Shown: positions 44,470 to 55,400 of the stretch, one piece after another
Layout: each line of letters starts with the position of its first letter
How positions within the stretch are numbered: the stretch's first letter is position 1
DNA from: Erinaceus europaeus
Taxonomy: Eukaryota; Chordata; Mammalia; Eulipotyphla; Erinaceidae
Length of the DNA stretch: 64,000 nt
Assembly: GCF_950295315.1 (NCBI RefSeq)
Contig: NC_080172.1
Span: forward strand, 110,398,353 to 110,462,352
Direction: 5' to 3'
Notes under the pieces: model-generated
What the model saw: the letters and a program-made list of their open reading frames with translations, nothing else
What the model was told of the DNA's origin: nothing
Databases searched by the model: none
Program-made: the position numbers and the translations under genes

Positions 44470-44666
44470 TTTTTTATTTACTGTATAGAGACAGCCAGAA
44501 ATCAAGAGGGAAGAGGGTGGTAGAGAAGGAGAGATTGAGAGATACCTGCAACACTGCTTCACCTCTTGCAAAGCATCCCCCCTGCAGGTAGGGACCAGGG
44601 ACTCGAACCTGGGTCCTTGTCCACTGTAACATGTGTGCTCAACCAGGTGTGCCACCACCTGCCCCG
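44470..44666 (-). repeat. Type B SINE, inverted
   Basis: tttatttactgtatagagac to ggtgtgccaccacctgcccc. tttttccacttct (44437-44450) and tttttccatttct (44667-44679) are a 13-bp TSD with one mismatch. Confidence 0.92.
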
Positions 44667-44757
44667 TTTTTCCATTTCTATCAAAGACTCTAAGTACAGT
44701 ACATATGTCACTGACTCAAATCATCTCAAGCCCCAGCTCTTTCAGGAAATGTTAATT

Positions 44758-44850
44758 ATTTTTTTCCTCCAGGGTTATTGCTGAGGCTCTGTCCTGTACT
44801 GTGTACACAGCTCCTGGAGGCTATTTTTCCCCCTTTTTTTGCCCTTGTTT
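44758..44850 (-). repeat. Long-form type A SINE tail, inverted, truncated
   Basis: cctccagggttattgctgag then ttgcccttgttta and stop. tctttcaggaaat flanks it (44739-44751 and 44853-44865), a 13-bp TSD, so it inserted as a short copy. Confidence 0.88.
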
Positions 44851-45034
44851 ATCTTTCAGGAAATTTAAGTACATATATCTTTTGCCTGTCTGACACACAT
44901 GTGTGATCTACAGACAGATCATTTTTAGTATGAATAAGGTAAAGTACTTAACCCCCCCCACCACCACCCAGATATCTCATTCCTTTCATTAGCACTCTAG
45001 ATCAATGCATCATCCTGGACTTTTATTTTTTTTA

Positions 45035-45290
45035 ATTAAAAAAAATTTGTTTATTCCCTTTTGTTTTATTGTTGTAGTTGTTTTTGATGTCATTGTTATT
45101 GGATAGGACAGAGAGAAATGGAGAGAGGAGAAGACAGAGAGAGAGACATCTGCAGACTTGCTTCACAGCCTGTGAAGTGAGTCCCCTGCATGTGGGTAGC
45201 TGGGACTCAAACTGGGATCCTTACACTGGTCCTTTCACTTTGCACCACCTGCGCTTAACCTGCTGCGCTACCGCCCAATATTCCACCCTG
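45035..45290 (-). repeat. Type A SINE, inverted
   Basis: Poly-T/A start, tgttttattgttgtagttgt to gctgcgctaccgcccaatat. catcctggacttttat and caccctggacttttaa flank it as a diverged TSD. Confidence 0.92.
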
Positions 45291-45409
45291 GACTTTTAAA
45301 TAGCCTAAGTGTTGTCCTAATTTTCTTTCATCTACCTATAGTCTACTTCCCTCCCCCCCAACACCCCACAAATTACAGACTTTAAAAAAATACAATTCCT
45401 CCATTTCTT

Positions 45410-45602
45410 TTATTGTTATTATCTTTATTATATAGAGATAGCCAGAAATCAAGAAGGTAGCAGGAGATAGGGAGAGAGGAAGAAAGACACCTGCTTCAGC
45501 ACTGCTTCACTACTTTCAAAGCTTTCCCCCTGGAGGTGGAGAACCCAGGTCCTTGTGCACTGTAACATGTGCGCTCAACCAGGTGCAACACCACCCGGCC
45601 GC
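45410..45602 (-). repeat. Type B SINE, inverted
   Basis: tattatctttattatataga to gcaacaccacccggccgctc. Confidence 0.9.
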
Positions 45603-45898
45603 TCCTCCACTGATTTCTCACCTCGTTCACTGTAAGATACCAGCTCTTTCCTTTGGCACAGAGGGCACGGTGTGGTCCAGCCTCCCTCACAATCTGTCCC
45701 AACTCAACTCTGACCTCTGTCCATCCTTTTTGCAAAGTGACTTCCTTTCTAGCCTAGGAACATGCTAGTTAATATCTTCACTTTGGGTTTCCTCTTTTCC
45801 TAAAATGCTATGTTTCCAAGTAGTTGCATGAGTCCTTTCTGAATAGATTTCACTATCAAGTCACCTTGATGAAACTAATTATAATAAAACTTCACCAT
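45603..45898. other. Intergenic, no feature seen
   Basis: GC-moderate unique sequence without gene signals. Confidence 0.55.
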
Positions 45899-46130
45899 GG
45901 GGACTCAGACAGTAGCGCAGTGGGTTAAGTGCACGTGGCGCAAAGCGCAAGGACTGGCTTAAGGATCCCAGTTCGAGCCTGGGCTCCCCACCTGCAGGGG
46001 AATCGCCTTCACAGGCGGTGAAGCAGGCCTGCAGGTGTCTCTCTGTCTTTCTTCCTCTCTCCCCCTTCTCTCTCAATTTCTCTCTGTCTCTTTCCAATAA
46101 CAAATAAATAAATAAATAAAAATATGAAAA
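45899..46130 (+). repeat. Type A SINE
   Basis: gggactcagacagtagcgca to aataacaaataaataaataa. aaaacttcacca/aaaaccttcata flank it. Confidence 0.9.
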
Positions 46131-46284
46131 AAACCTTCATAAATGGATGTCTATTTTATTCTTTTTGTACCATTACTGTCTTTCAGGGTAATCAAACAGT
46201 TCGCTTGAGAAAAGTTTAGTTTTTTTAAAATTATATGTCCGTAGTTGGGCTTGCCAGATAGCTAGATTTTTAAAAAAAAATTAT

Positions 46285-46463
46285 TCAGAGGCTTGGTGCA
46301 CCTGGTTAAGCACTCACATTACTGTGTGCAAGGACCCAGGTTGAAGCCCGGGGTCCCCACCTGCAGGGGGAAGGCTTCAAGAGTAGTGAAGCAGGGCTGC
46401 AGGCGTCTCTGTCTCCCTCCCTTTCTATCCCACTTCTCAATTTCTGTCTCTATCCAATAATAT
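46285..46463 (+). repeat. Type B SINE, head shortened
   Basis: ggcttggtgcacctggttaa to ctatccaataatatatatat. Confidence 0.9.
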
Positions 46464-46464
46464 A

Positions 46465-47260
46465 TATATGGCTCCAGGGTTATTGTTGGTACTCAGTGCC
46501 TGGCACTTCAAATTCTCTGCTCCTGGCCACTTTTTCCACCTTTCTTGTTGCTGCTGCTGTTATTGATGTCATTGTTTGTTGTGAAACCAACAGATGTTTG
46601 GGACTATTAGCATATGAATGACAGCAGCCTAAGGCGGGAGACACAGAGAAGGGAAGGTTTAAAGCATGGGACTTGGAGCCCTTTGACTGCTGCTTCCTCT
46701 CCTGGTCAGAAGCATCTGGGTGGAGGTGCTCCAGGTATCCTTGATGGCTACTTCTCCTGGCAACTGAACACGTGTGACTCTGCTAGCTGGTAAACTTTCA
46801 GACCCCTCTACAGCCATGAGCAACCTTTTCCAGGGCTGATAATTGTTTATCTTATGGGACTAAACTTTTGATAACTATACTCAGACTTTATGGACCTAGC
46901 GTACTCTTAACCCTTTATGATAATTGCTTATCTTGCCTTTTACCTGTTTCACCCTAATAAACCTTGAATTGTTTAAACCCGTTCCCAGCTCCCTGCTGTG
47001 AATCTTTTTACGCACCACAGCAGCCACAAACCCTTTATAAGTTAAATTACAACAGCTGTTATTATTGGAAAGGATAGAGAGAAATCGAGAGAGGAGGGTC
47101 AGACAGAAGGGGAGAGAAAGAGACACCTGTAGACCTGTTTCACCACTGGTGAAGCAGGCCCTTTGCAGGTAAGGAGCCAGGGGCTGGAACGGGATCCTTA
47201 CCCAGTCCTTGTGCTTCATGGCATATGTGCTTAACCCGGTGTGCCACCGCCTGGCCCCCA
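46465..47260 (-). repeat. Inverted long-form type A SINE split by an LTR
   Basis: Left part 46465-46576 (ggctccagggttattgttgg to gatgtcattgtt). Right part 47055-47260 (gctgttattattggaaagga to gtgtgccaccgcctggcccc). Confidence 0.9.
46577..47054 (+). mobile_element. Solo LTR of an endogenous retrovirus inside a SINE
   Basis: 478 bp with 6-bp terminal inverted repeat TGTTGT...ACAACA. It has aataaa in ccctaataaaccttgaattg (about 46955), then a short U5-like end (about 90 nt). Expected 6-bp TSD is weak: attgtt (46571-46576) against gctgtt (47055-47060). Distinct in sequence from the other two LTRs. Confidence 0.8.
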
Positions 47261-47269
47261 ATAAAAATA

Positions 47270-47402
47270 TTTTTAAAAGATTTATTCACTAATGTGAAAA
47301 AAGGAGCAATAGAGTTATTACCCTGGCATATGCAGTGCCAGGGAGTGAACTCAGAACCTTGTACTTGAGAGTTCAGCACTTTTGTATTACATCACTTCCT
47401 AG
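47270..47402 (-). repeat. Type C SINE, inverted, diverged
   Basis: aaaagatttattcactaatg to attacatcacttcctagact. Confidence 0.75.
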
Positions 47403-47409
47403 ACTGCTG

Positions 47410-47790
47410 CATACCAATAGTTCACTAAAGTGAGTGCCTGCTTTGCACCCAGGTTTGAGCCCTGCACCCACTGCCCTGGGGGAAACTGTCATATATATGT
47501 ATGCCGATGATTTGCTTTGTCATTGCTTTTGTTTTTGGAATCAAATAAAAAATCATGGCCATTACTGATGTCAAGGAGCTTACCCGTTTTCTTCCTAGAG
47601 TTTCAGGGCTTGCACTGTAAAGCATTATGACTTGTGTTCAAGTTCTTGTTTCAACTTTAGTTAAATTATTTACCAAGAGCACTGCTCAGCTCTGGCTTAT
47701 GGTGGTGTGGGGGGTTGAACCTCAGTCGATGGAACCTCAGGCACAAGAATCTCTTTACATAACCACTCCCTATATGCCCCTCTCCCTAGT
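47410..47790. repeat. Two diverged type D-like SINEs
   Basis: 47425-47500 + (acccaggtttgagccctgca). 47660-47790 - (ctcagctctggcttatggtg, complement of the type D middle). Confidence 0.5.
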
Positions 47791-47879
47791 TACCTTTTTG
47801 TGCAGTGCAAGATGTGATTCAGTTTCATTCTTTCCCGATACTGCTTCTTATAGAGGCTCCTCTTTCCCCACTGTATGCT

Positions 47880-48133
47880 TTTTTTTTTTTAAAAAAAAAG
47901 AAAAATTATTTATTGAGAAACATAGGAGAAAGAACCAGGCATCACCCTGGTAAAAGTGCTGCTGGGGATTGAACTCAGGACCTTTTGCTTGAGAGTCCGA
48001 TGCTTTATCCACTGTGCCACCTCCCGGACCACCCCCACTGTATGTTCTATGGTACATGCCATGTGGAGAATCGAACTCAACACCTCATGCTTATGAGGCA
48101 GACACTTTATCCACTGTGCTAACTCCCTGGCCA
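47880..48133 (-). repeat. Type C SINE, inverted, plus a second type C fragment
   Basis: 47880-48030: poly-T, tatttattgagaaacatagg to ctgtgccacctcccggacca. ccccactgtatg flanks it (47867-47878 and 48033-48044), a perfect TSD. 48045-48133 is the remainder of the older C copy it entered. Confidence 0.92.
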
Positions 48134-49409
48134 CCCTGCATCAATATTAAGTACAGAATCTTGAATTCAGGACAGCATCACGTGTTTATTTTTTTCTTAC
48201 TCATTAATTTGCATGTCAGTCGTCATCTTTCTCAGATGTCTCAACACGTCTGGCCTATCAAATAATGACTTCATCATTCATAGGTTATCGTTGACCATAG
48301 AATTTCAGAACTATTCTGATACTCTGCAAAGACAACGCTTTGCGGCCTCCATTTCCCCTTCCTCTCCACTCAATGTGAACTTGTCTCCAGAATGGTACTT
48401 ACTGGCTCCCATCCCACTCAGAGACACAGCAGAAAACATATGAATCCTGTATGTTTATAAAGATCTAGGGACTTCCACAAACTGGGCGTTGGCTTAAAGT
48501 GCTTTAACGGTGACTCCTTCAAACCTTGACATCCTGATGAAAGGAATATATGTAAATATCTGGGAGGGAGTGTGAGGAATGTTTAGGGGGCCAGGGAATC
48601 TTCCAGTAGTCCCACAATTAGCAGATGAGATTAAAGCTCCAGCAACAGGAAAAGTCAGGGCCACTGACAATTAGAAATATTGGCATGGGGCATAGAGGCC
48701 TCTTGGCTGGATTAGGACCAGATGGGAAATAGGCTGACCTCCTCAGCTGTTCATCTTGATAATTAAAGTAAATCTTGCACCTGTGATAGAAAATTAGCTT
48801 AGAAACCAAAGACAGCCATGGGTAAAGTACAGTTGTTGCTTTGACCACAAAAGGCTTACTATCAAGAGAGGCATCTAGTTTTAAGTAGCATTTAGTTTGG
48901 AGAAACAACTAGAGAACAATTTCCAGCTATTAACTCCTTGTCACCTGGGTCAATTTTACAATAATTTAAAAACTCACTTTGAAGCTAGATGCCTGAAGTA
49001 CTTCAGTGAATAATTGTCAATTTAGTAATTGAGTGTAACTCTATTTAAAAACTATAAAGTCAGTCTCAAGACTCAACCTCTTGTGAAATCAACTTCAACA
49101 GAATGGTTTAATGAAAAAAAATCACTGAATTGGGCCATCAAGAGATGTGAACTAGTTCCATCTCTGCTGCTAAATAAATGTGTGCAGTTTATTTATTTTG
49201 TTTCTTTAGGTTTTCCTGTTCCACCAAGTGAGGACTGAACCAGAGAGCTAAAATTCAGACTCTATGAACACATTTTCAAATAACATCTTTGAATTCAGAT
49301 TAACAGAAAAAGTGTCTTTTAGTGCAATTTCATTTAAATAATCAGATGAAAGGATCACACTAATCAAGATCTCTCTATTAACAAAATTTAAGAAGTACAT
49401 TTTATTGGG
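48134..49409. other. Intergenic, unique-looking, no gene seen
   Basis: The longest repeat-poor stretch of the intergenic region (about 1.3 kb). Only short, unsupported open frames on either strand. It could hold a conserved noncoding element, but I see no specific signal. Confidence 0.5.
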
Positions 49410-49695
49410 GGCCAGGCAGTGGTGCACTTACACATTACCATGCATAAGGACTAAGGTTTGAGCCAAGCTCCCCACATGCCGGCAGGATGCTTCATGAGTG
49501 GTGATGTAGGACTGCAAGTGTTTATCTTTCTCTCTCCCTATCTCCCCCCCTTCCCTCTCAATTTCTCTTTGTCCTGTCAAGTAAAAATAAAGTAGAAAGA
49601 GAGAAAGGAAGAAAGAAAGATGGGAACAATGGCTACAAGGAGTTGTGGATTCATAGTGCTGGCTTTGAGCCCCAGTAATAACTCTGGTGGCAACT
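49410..49695 (+). repeat. Type B/A chimeric long-form SINE
   Basis: gggggccaggcagtggtgca head; end ctacaaggagttgtggattc and ataactctggtggcaactaa. Confidence 0.85.
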
Positions 49696-49709
49696 AAAAA
49701 AAAAAATTA

Positions 49710-50215
49710 CCCAACACACCCATCCAAAAAGATGTGTACACATATGTTCTTGGCAACACAATTTGTAATACCCAAAACCTGGAAGCAACCCAGGTGTCTA
49801 ACAACAGATGAGTGGCTGAACAAGTTGTGGTATATATACACAATGAAATACTACTCAGCTATAAAAAAACTTCACTGTTTTCAGCCGATTTTGGATGGAT
49901 GTTGAAAAAATCATGTTGAATGAATTAAGTCAGAAACAGAAGGATGAATATGATATGATCTCACTCTCAGGCAGAAGTTGAAAAACAAGATCAGAAGAGA
50001 AAACATAAGTAGAACCTGAACTGGAATTGGCATATTGCACCAAAGTAAAAGACTCTGGGGTGGGTGGGTGGGTGGGGAAAATACAGATCCAAGGATGACA
50101 GAGGACCTAGTGCGGGTTGTGTTGTTATATGGAAAACTGGGAAATGTTATCCATGTACAAACTATTGTATTTACTGTTGAATGTAAAACATTAATTCCCC
50201 AATAAAGAAATTAAA
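49710..50215 (+). repeat. LINE-1 type 1 3' end (ORF2 end/3' UTR), 5'-truncated
   Basis: Contains the text found in many mammalian LINE-1 3' ends: ctaacaacagatgagtggct, aatgaaatactactcagcta. Ends attccccaataaagaaatta plus poly-A. Translation of part gives WYIYTMKYYSAIKK, LINE-1-like. Confidence 0.92.
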
Positions 50216-50221
50216 AAAAAA

Positions 50222-50484
50222 AAAGGAAATCTATTGGGGGAGGGGATGGGATAGAGTTCTGGTGGTGGGAATTGTGTGGAGTTGTACCCCTTTATCCTAT
50301 GGTTTTGGCAGTGTTTCCTTTTGATAAATATAAAAAAATTATTTGATATACAGAGAGAAATCGAGAAGAGAGACACTTGTAGCACTGCTTCAGCATTTGT
50401 GAAGCTTCCCACCTGCAGGTGGGGGAATCCAGGGTTTGAACCTGGTCATTGAAACACGTGCACTCAACCAGATGTGCCACCAAG
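50222..50484. repeat. Short LINE-1 type 2 end (+) and type B SINE (-)
   Basis: 50222-50338: gggggaggggatgggataga to ggttttggcagtgtttcctt. 50340-50484: type B complement ending accagatgtgccaccaagat. Confidence 0.85.
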
Positions 50485-50510
50485 ATTTCACTATTTAAAG
50501 ATGCTAGCTC

Positions 50511-50776
50511 TGCCCCACTAGGGAAAGAGGAAGACAGGCTGGGAGTATGGATCGACCCGTCAACACCCATGTTCATCGGGGAAGCAATTACAGAAGCCAG
50601 ACCTTCCACCTTCTGCACCCCATGACTTTGGGTCCATACTCCCAAAGGGATAAAGAATAGGAAAGCTATCAGGGGAGGGGATGGGATACAGAGTTCTGGT
50701 GGTGGGAATTGTGTGGAGTTGTACCCTTCTTATCCTATGGTTTCTGTTACCTTTTTATAAATAAAAATTTAAAAAA
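50511..50776 (+). repeat. LINE-1 type 2 end, 5'-truncated, 10-bp TSD
   Basis: tgccccactagggaaagagg to ttataaataaaaatttaaaa. TSD atgctagctc at 50501-50510 and 50777-50786, so the 266-nt copy inserted in its truncated form. Confidence 0.93.
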
Positions 50777-50786
50777 ATGCTAGCTC

Positions 50787-51603
50787 ATACCTCATAAAAC
50801 TCACTAATATTACCAGCAGGTCCAAATAGTAACTTCAGTATCTTAAGGTATAAGCAACACACAACCATAGGGAGGTCCTTAGACCTCAAAGGTAGTAAGC
50901 AGTCACACCCCTGCCTGGTTGACTTTTCTTTTTGGGTCCTAGTTAGAGCTTTTTTATTTTTTGGGTCCTAGTTAGAGCTTCACCCCTTCAGGGGGTTACT
51001 ATTTGTTTTTGTTTTCCTTTCATTTAGGAAAGTCAGACATCATAACACCGAAGCTTACCCTTGTGCGATAGTACGAGGGGCACACACGACAAAGCAGGAA
51101 CCTCACAGATGAGTGCTAACTGCCCTAGAATGTTCCGCTCCTGACATATGTGAGTACCTCACTGATTACTGAGACCTAGCCACTTTTTTTTTTTTTTGTA
51201 ATTTCTGAGTTTAAAACTGTTAATAAAGTTGCCATGATGTCACTGTAACTCAACACTCCGTCTCAAGCCGATTTAGCAGAGAGTCAGCCCACCACACATT
51301 CACACACACTCTGTCGACAACTGGGCAGGAGTTGGGAATTGACAGGGGTCCTGTTGAGGATGGCAAACCTTTAAGAGTCGTAAACATCAAATTCCTGTCA
51401 TTTCTCCTTTCCTGCTAGGTGGAAATGTTCCAGCAGTCAGAATAAATGACTTTCCCAAATTATCAACTATAGTCAAATCCATACAAACTTAACCGCACTC
51501 TGTTAGAATGCAAATTTGTCATGGCAATAATGGTTCTCTGAAGAATTTTCTAAATTTGATGGCATTTTTTTAAAACAAAAGAATACATATATGAAAATAC
51601 AGG
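50787..51603. other. Region downstream of GTF2B, no gene seen
   Basis: 50929-50980 holds a near-tandem copy of tttgggtcctagttagagct. 51186-51198 is poly-T, followed by 51199-51260, which reads like a decayed repeat. Otherwise unique-looking. Confidence 0.5.
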
Positions 51604-51885
51604 GGGGAGTCGGGCTGTAGTGCAGTGGGTTAAGCGCAGGTGGCGCAAAGCACAAGGACCGGCATAAGGATCCCGGTTCGAACCCCCGCTCCCCACCTGC
51701 AGGGGAGTCACTTCACAGGCAGTGAAGCAGGTCTGCAGGTGTCTATCTTTCTCTCCTCCTCTCTGTCTTCCCCTCCTCTCTCCATTTCTCTCTGTCCTAT
51801 CCAACAATGACAACAACAATAATAACTACAACAATAAAAACAACAAGGGCAACAAAAGGGAATAAATAAATAAAATAAATATTAA
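51604..51885 (+). repeat. Type A SINE
   Basis: gggagtcgggctgtagtgca through ggaataaataaataaaataa. TSD aaaatacag at 51594-51602 and about 51888-51896. A little-diverged copy just past the GTF2B 3' end. Confidence 0.95.
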
Positions 51886-51984
51886 AAAAAATACAGGACA
51901 AGTGCATCTATCAGCTTTATTAGCTGCAGTAATATGCATTATATGTAATTTATATATTATAAATTATGATAGGCATTATAAAAA

Positions 51985-52274
51985 ACCTTTAGTTTTGAAA
52001 ACATTTTATTCAAGAATTACATAATTTCAAATATCTTCCAAAATAGTTTCCTAGGCTGCTACAAAAGAAAGCAAATTCAGTAAGAAATTTAAATCATTAA
52101 ATATGTTTCACTGGTATATACAGACAGGATGCCAAGCGATTACTATTTAGGCCTGGAATGCGTACCATGTACTTTGCTTTTTCTCATTCAAGGCTCAATC
52201 CAGCACTTGGTATAGGCTATGTACAACAGGCAGAGTTCAGTGTTCGTAAGATTTAACATTAGGTGCGCTTCAGA
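51985..52274 (-). other. GTF2B: GTF2B 3' untranslated region
   Basis: About 290 nt from the stop to a probable cleavage point 15 to 25 nt past the AATAAA at 52005-52010. Repeat-free, which fits a transcribed exon. A second AATAAA (51916-51921 on the minus strand) would lengthen it by about 90 nt. Confidence 0.65.
52005..52010 (-). terminator. GTF2B: Probable GTF2B polyadenylation signal AATAAA
   Basis: TTTATT on the + strand, so AATAAA on the coding strand, 265 nt after the stop. The fit to the short 3' UTR of mammalian GTF2B is good. An alternative AATAAA is at 51916-51921. Confidence 0.6.
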
Positions 52275-52408
52275 TTATAGCTGTGGAAGTTTATCAACAG
52301 GGGTGTCAAATTTGAAGTCTGTAGGGAACAGATCTGGGGCTCGAGGGTAGATCAGTCTGTAGGACTGTCTGATTGTAACATCAGCAACACCAGCAATATC
52401 TCCGATTT
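52275..52408 (-). CDS. GTF2B: GTF2B exon 7: BRE-recognition helix and C-terminus
   Basis: Minus strand: acceptor gtctttcag. It completes Glu273, then [20 protein letters not shown] and [20 protein letters not shown], ending PQL and TAA (52275-52277). V283, T284 and R286, the helix-turn-helix residues reported to contact the upstream BRE, are present. Confidence 0.97.
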
Positions 52409-55400
52409 CTGAAAGACAAAGATCGTAGTGAGCATTACTTCTATCCTACCAACATTTCAATCTTAAGAGACAACAGTAGTACATAATACTAAAGTTGCAT
52501 AAAAGAAAATTCAAGATGTTTTGAAAAAATACCGATAATGAAAATACACTGCCATACTACTAAGATGTAAACAGCAGGAGTTAAAGTTAATAATAGCAAT
52601 AATTCTATTAGTACAGGTGGCTTCTAAGAGCTGTCTTGGATGATGACACGGAATATACGGGGACAGCTGAACAGTACACAGGGCACATTAGTATGAGTGA
52701 ATACTGCATATTTAGAAAGGATTGCTTCCTTTTCCTCACAGATCTTTTTTGAGTATCGTGGATACATTTCTGTAAAGAAATTTACACTTCTTTAAAAAAA
52801 TATTTTATTTATTTATTTGGATATTGGATACAGACAGAGAGAAAATGAGATGGAAGGCAGAGGACCAGGGACTTGAACCCGGGTCCTTCTGCATTGTAGC
52901 ATATGCGTCCAAGCAGGTGAACAACCACCTGGCCGCCTCTCTTTACATTTCTATGTTTTAGAGGTCCCTCTGGCTAATTCTGGTTAGAAGGTTCTTGCTA
53001 AGAATCCAAATGGGATTATGTGATGTATATTTTTCTAAGATTTATTTATTAATAATAGAGAAAGAAAAAGAGCCAGAGCATCACTCTGACATGTGCAATG
53101 CTGGGGATGAACTCAAGCCTTCCTGCCTGGAAGTTACTTGCTCTACACAATGTACCACACTTAGATCTTTCTTCTTAATTTGCTTTCCCTCCCCACCCCT
53201 TTTTTGTTGTTATTGATGTTGTCGTTGTTGGACAGGAGAGAGAGAAGTCAAAAGAGGAGGGAAGACAGAGAGGGAGAGAAAGATAGACAACTGCAGACCT
53301 GCTTCACTGCTTGTGAAGCGACTCCCCTTGCAGGTGGGGAGCCGGGGGCTTGAACCTGGATTCTTGTGTCAGTCCTTGCACTTTGCGCCACCTGCGCTTA
53401 ACTCGCTGCACTACTGCCTGACCCCCTAGATTTCTTTCTTTTAAAAAGTTTCTTATTATCTTTATTTCTTCAATAGAGACAGCAGAAATTGAAAGAGATC
53501 TTTTTTTCTGCCTAATACATCTAAATCAGACAGCTATAGAATGCAGAAAAATTTAGATTTTTCTCCCCCCACTACTGTTCTGTAACTGGCCGGAATCCTA
53601 TTTAAAGTCACTGTCATTTTCCTTTTTTTTTTTTTTAATATTTATTTATTCCCTTTTTGTTGCCCTTGTTGTTTTATTGTTGTAGTTATTGTCATTGTTG
53701 CTGGATAGGACAGAGAAAAATGGAGAGAGGAGGGGAAGGCAGAGATGGGGAGAGAAAGGTAAGACACCTGCAGACCTGCTTCACCACTTGTGAAGCAACT
53801 CCCTTGCAGGTGGGGAGCCGAGGGCTCGAACCAGGGTCCTTACACTGGTCCTTGCACTTTGCACCACCTGCGCTTAACCTGCTGTGCTACAGCCCAACTC
53901 CCTGTCATTTTCCTTTTAAGGTCAGTAGGAAAGTTTTCATACGGCAATAGGTGTGAAGAACAGACAAGACTGTTTTTAAATTTACATGAAGGGTCTTACC
54001 TTTCTGGGTCCTCTTCTCAGCGGAAGCCTGCGAGGCCATGTAAATGGCTGCAGCGGCCACAGAGATGGGGCTCCGGCCAGGAACCAAGTCCAGTTCCACA
54101 GCTTTGCGGGCGATGTGTGTAGCTGCCATCTGCACTTGTTTAGGAAGACAAAGGTTGGAGCAAAATCTGGACATGAAGTCTCCAGTTGTAATCAGATCCA
54201 CACTGGTTTCTAAAGCCTTCAAGATGAGCTTAAAACATCGGCCAATTTCTTTCTTAGAAATCCGTGATACGGCACATATTTCTAGAGAGGAGCAAATAAA
54301 TCATATAGTTCATTTTAAAAAACATTATTTATGATGATTAAAATACATTCTAATTGCAAACAAACCAATCCCATTCATGCCTTAAAGATGACTCAAATCC
54401 TATCAGATACACTAACCACAGAGGTAATTTAAATGCTCAGGGCTGGGGAGAGAGCATAACAATCATGCAAAAAGGCTTTTGTGCCTGAGGCAGCAAAGGT
54501 TCTAAGTTCAATCCCCAGCAACCACTATTAAGCAAGGGCCAAGCAGAGCTCTTGTGTGAGGGGAAAAAAAAAATTCTCAAGTTAATTTTAGCGTGCATCA
54601 CTTTCCATTTCTTTAAGTTAAATTTAAGATTTTTCAAGCGCAGTGCCAATGACTGAACTCAGGATTTGGTGTATGGACTTTACCACAGAGCACCTTGGTC
54701 CAACTTTTAGTTCAAATTTTTTAAATATATGTATTTATTTATTTATTTTCTTTTTAGTTGTTTTTCATTTGTAGTTATTGTTATTGATGTCATCATTGTT
54801 GGACAGGATAGAGAAATGGAGATAGAGGAGGGGAAAACAGAGGGGGAGAGAAAGACAGACACCTGCAGACCTGCTTCACCACCTATGAAGTGACTCCCCT
54901 GCAGGTGGGGGAGCCAGGGGCTTGAACCGAGAACCTATGCCGGTCCTTGTGCTTTGTGCCACGTGCGATTAACCCACTGTGCTGCTGCCTGACTCCCACA
55001 TTTTTTTAATGTGGTGCTAGGGAATGAACCCAGGGCCTGCCAACCTGCCTCCCACAACTTTCATTCTCTATTTTTACAAAGAGTGAGAAAAGGTGAGGGT
55101 GCAGAGAACAGGAGAGAGACACCAGTCAATGCTTCCCCAACCATGAAGTTCTACTTCTCTGCCTTTGATGTTCTCATGTGGTGCTGGGATGAGACCCGGG
55201 ACTCCGAATGCGCAAGTCTTACTACTAACATATCAATCTGTCGCAAGTTTATTAAGGAGATGAAAGGACTCAATCTAAAGAATGCTTCTCAGGCTACACA
55301 CATTCCTCTGAGTATGTGCGACAGCAAAAGGAGATCAAGCCGCAGTCACGGATGCAGGCCCTGCAGATGTGATGGACTCAGTTTGATGTCTGGCACAGCA

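Noticed and set aside
49687..49905. Short open frame reading WYIYTMKYYSAIKK as a host gene
   Set aside because: This is the known LINE-1 3'-end sequence in a 5'-truncated copy.
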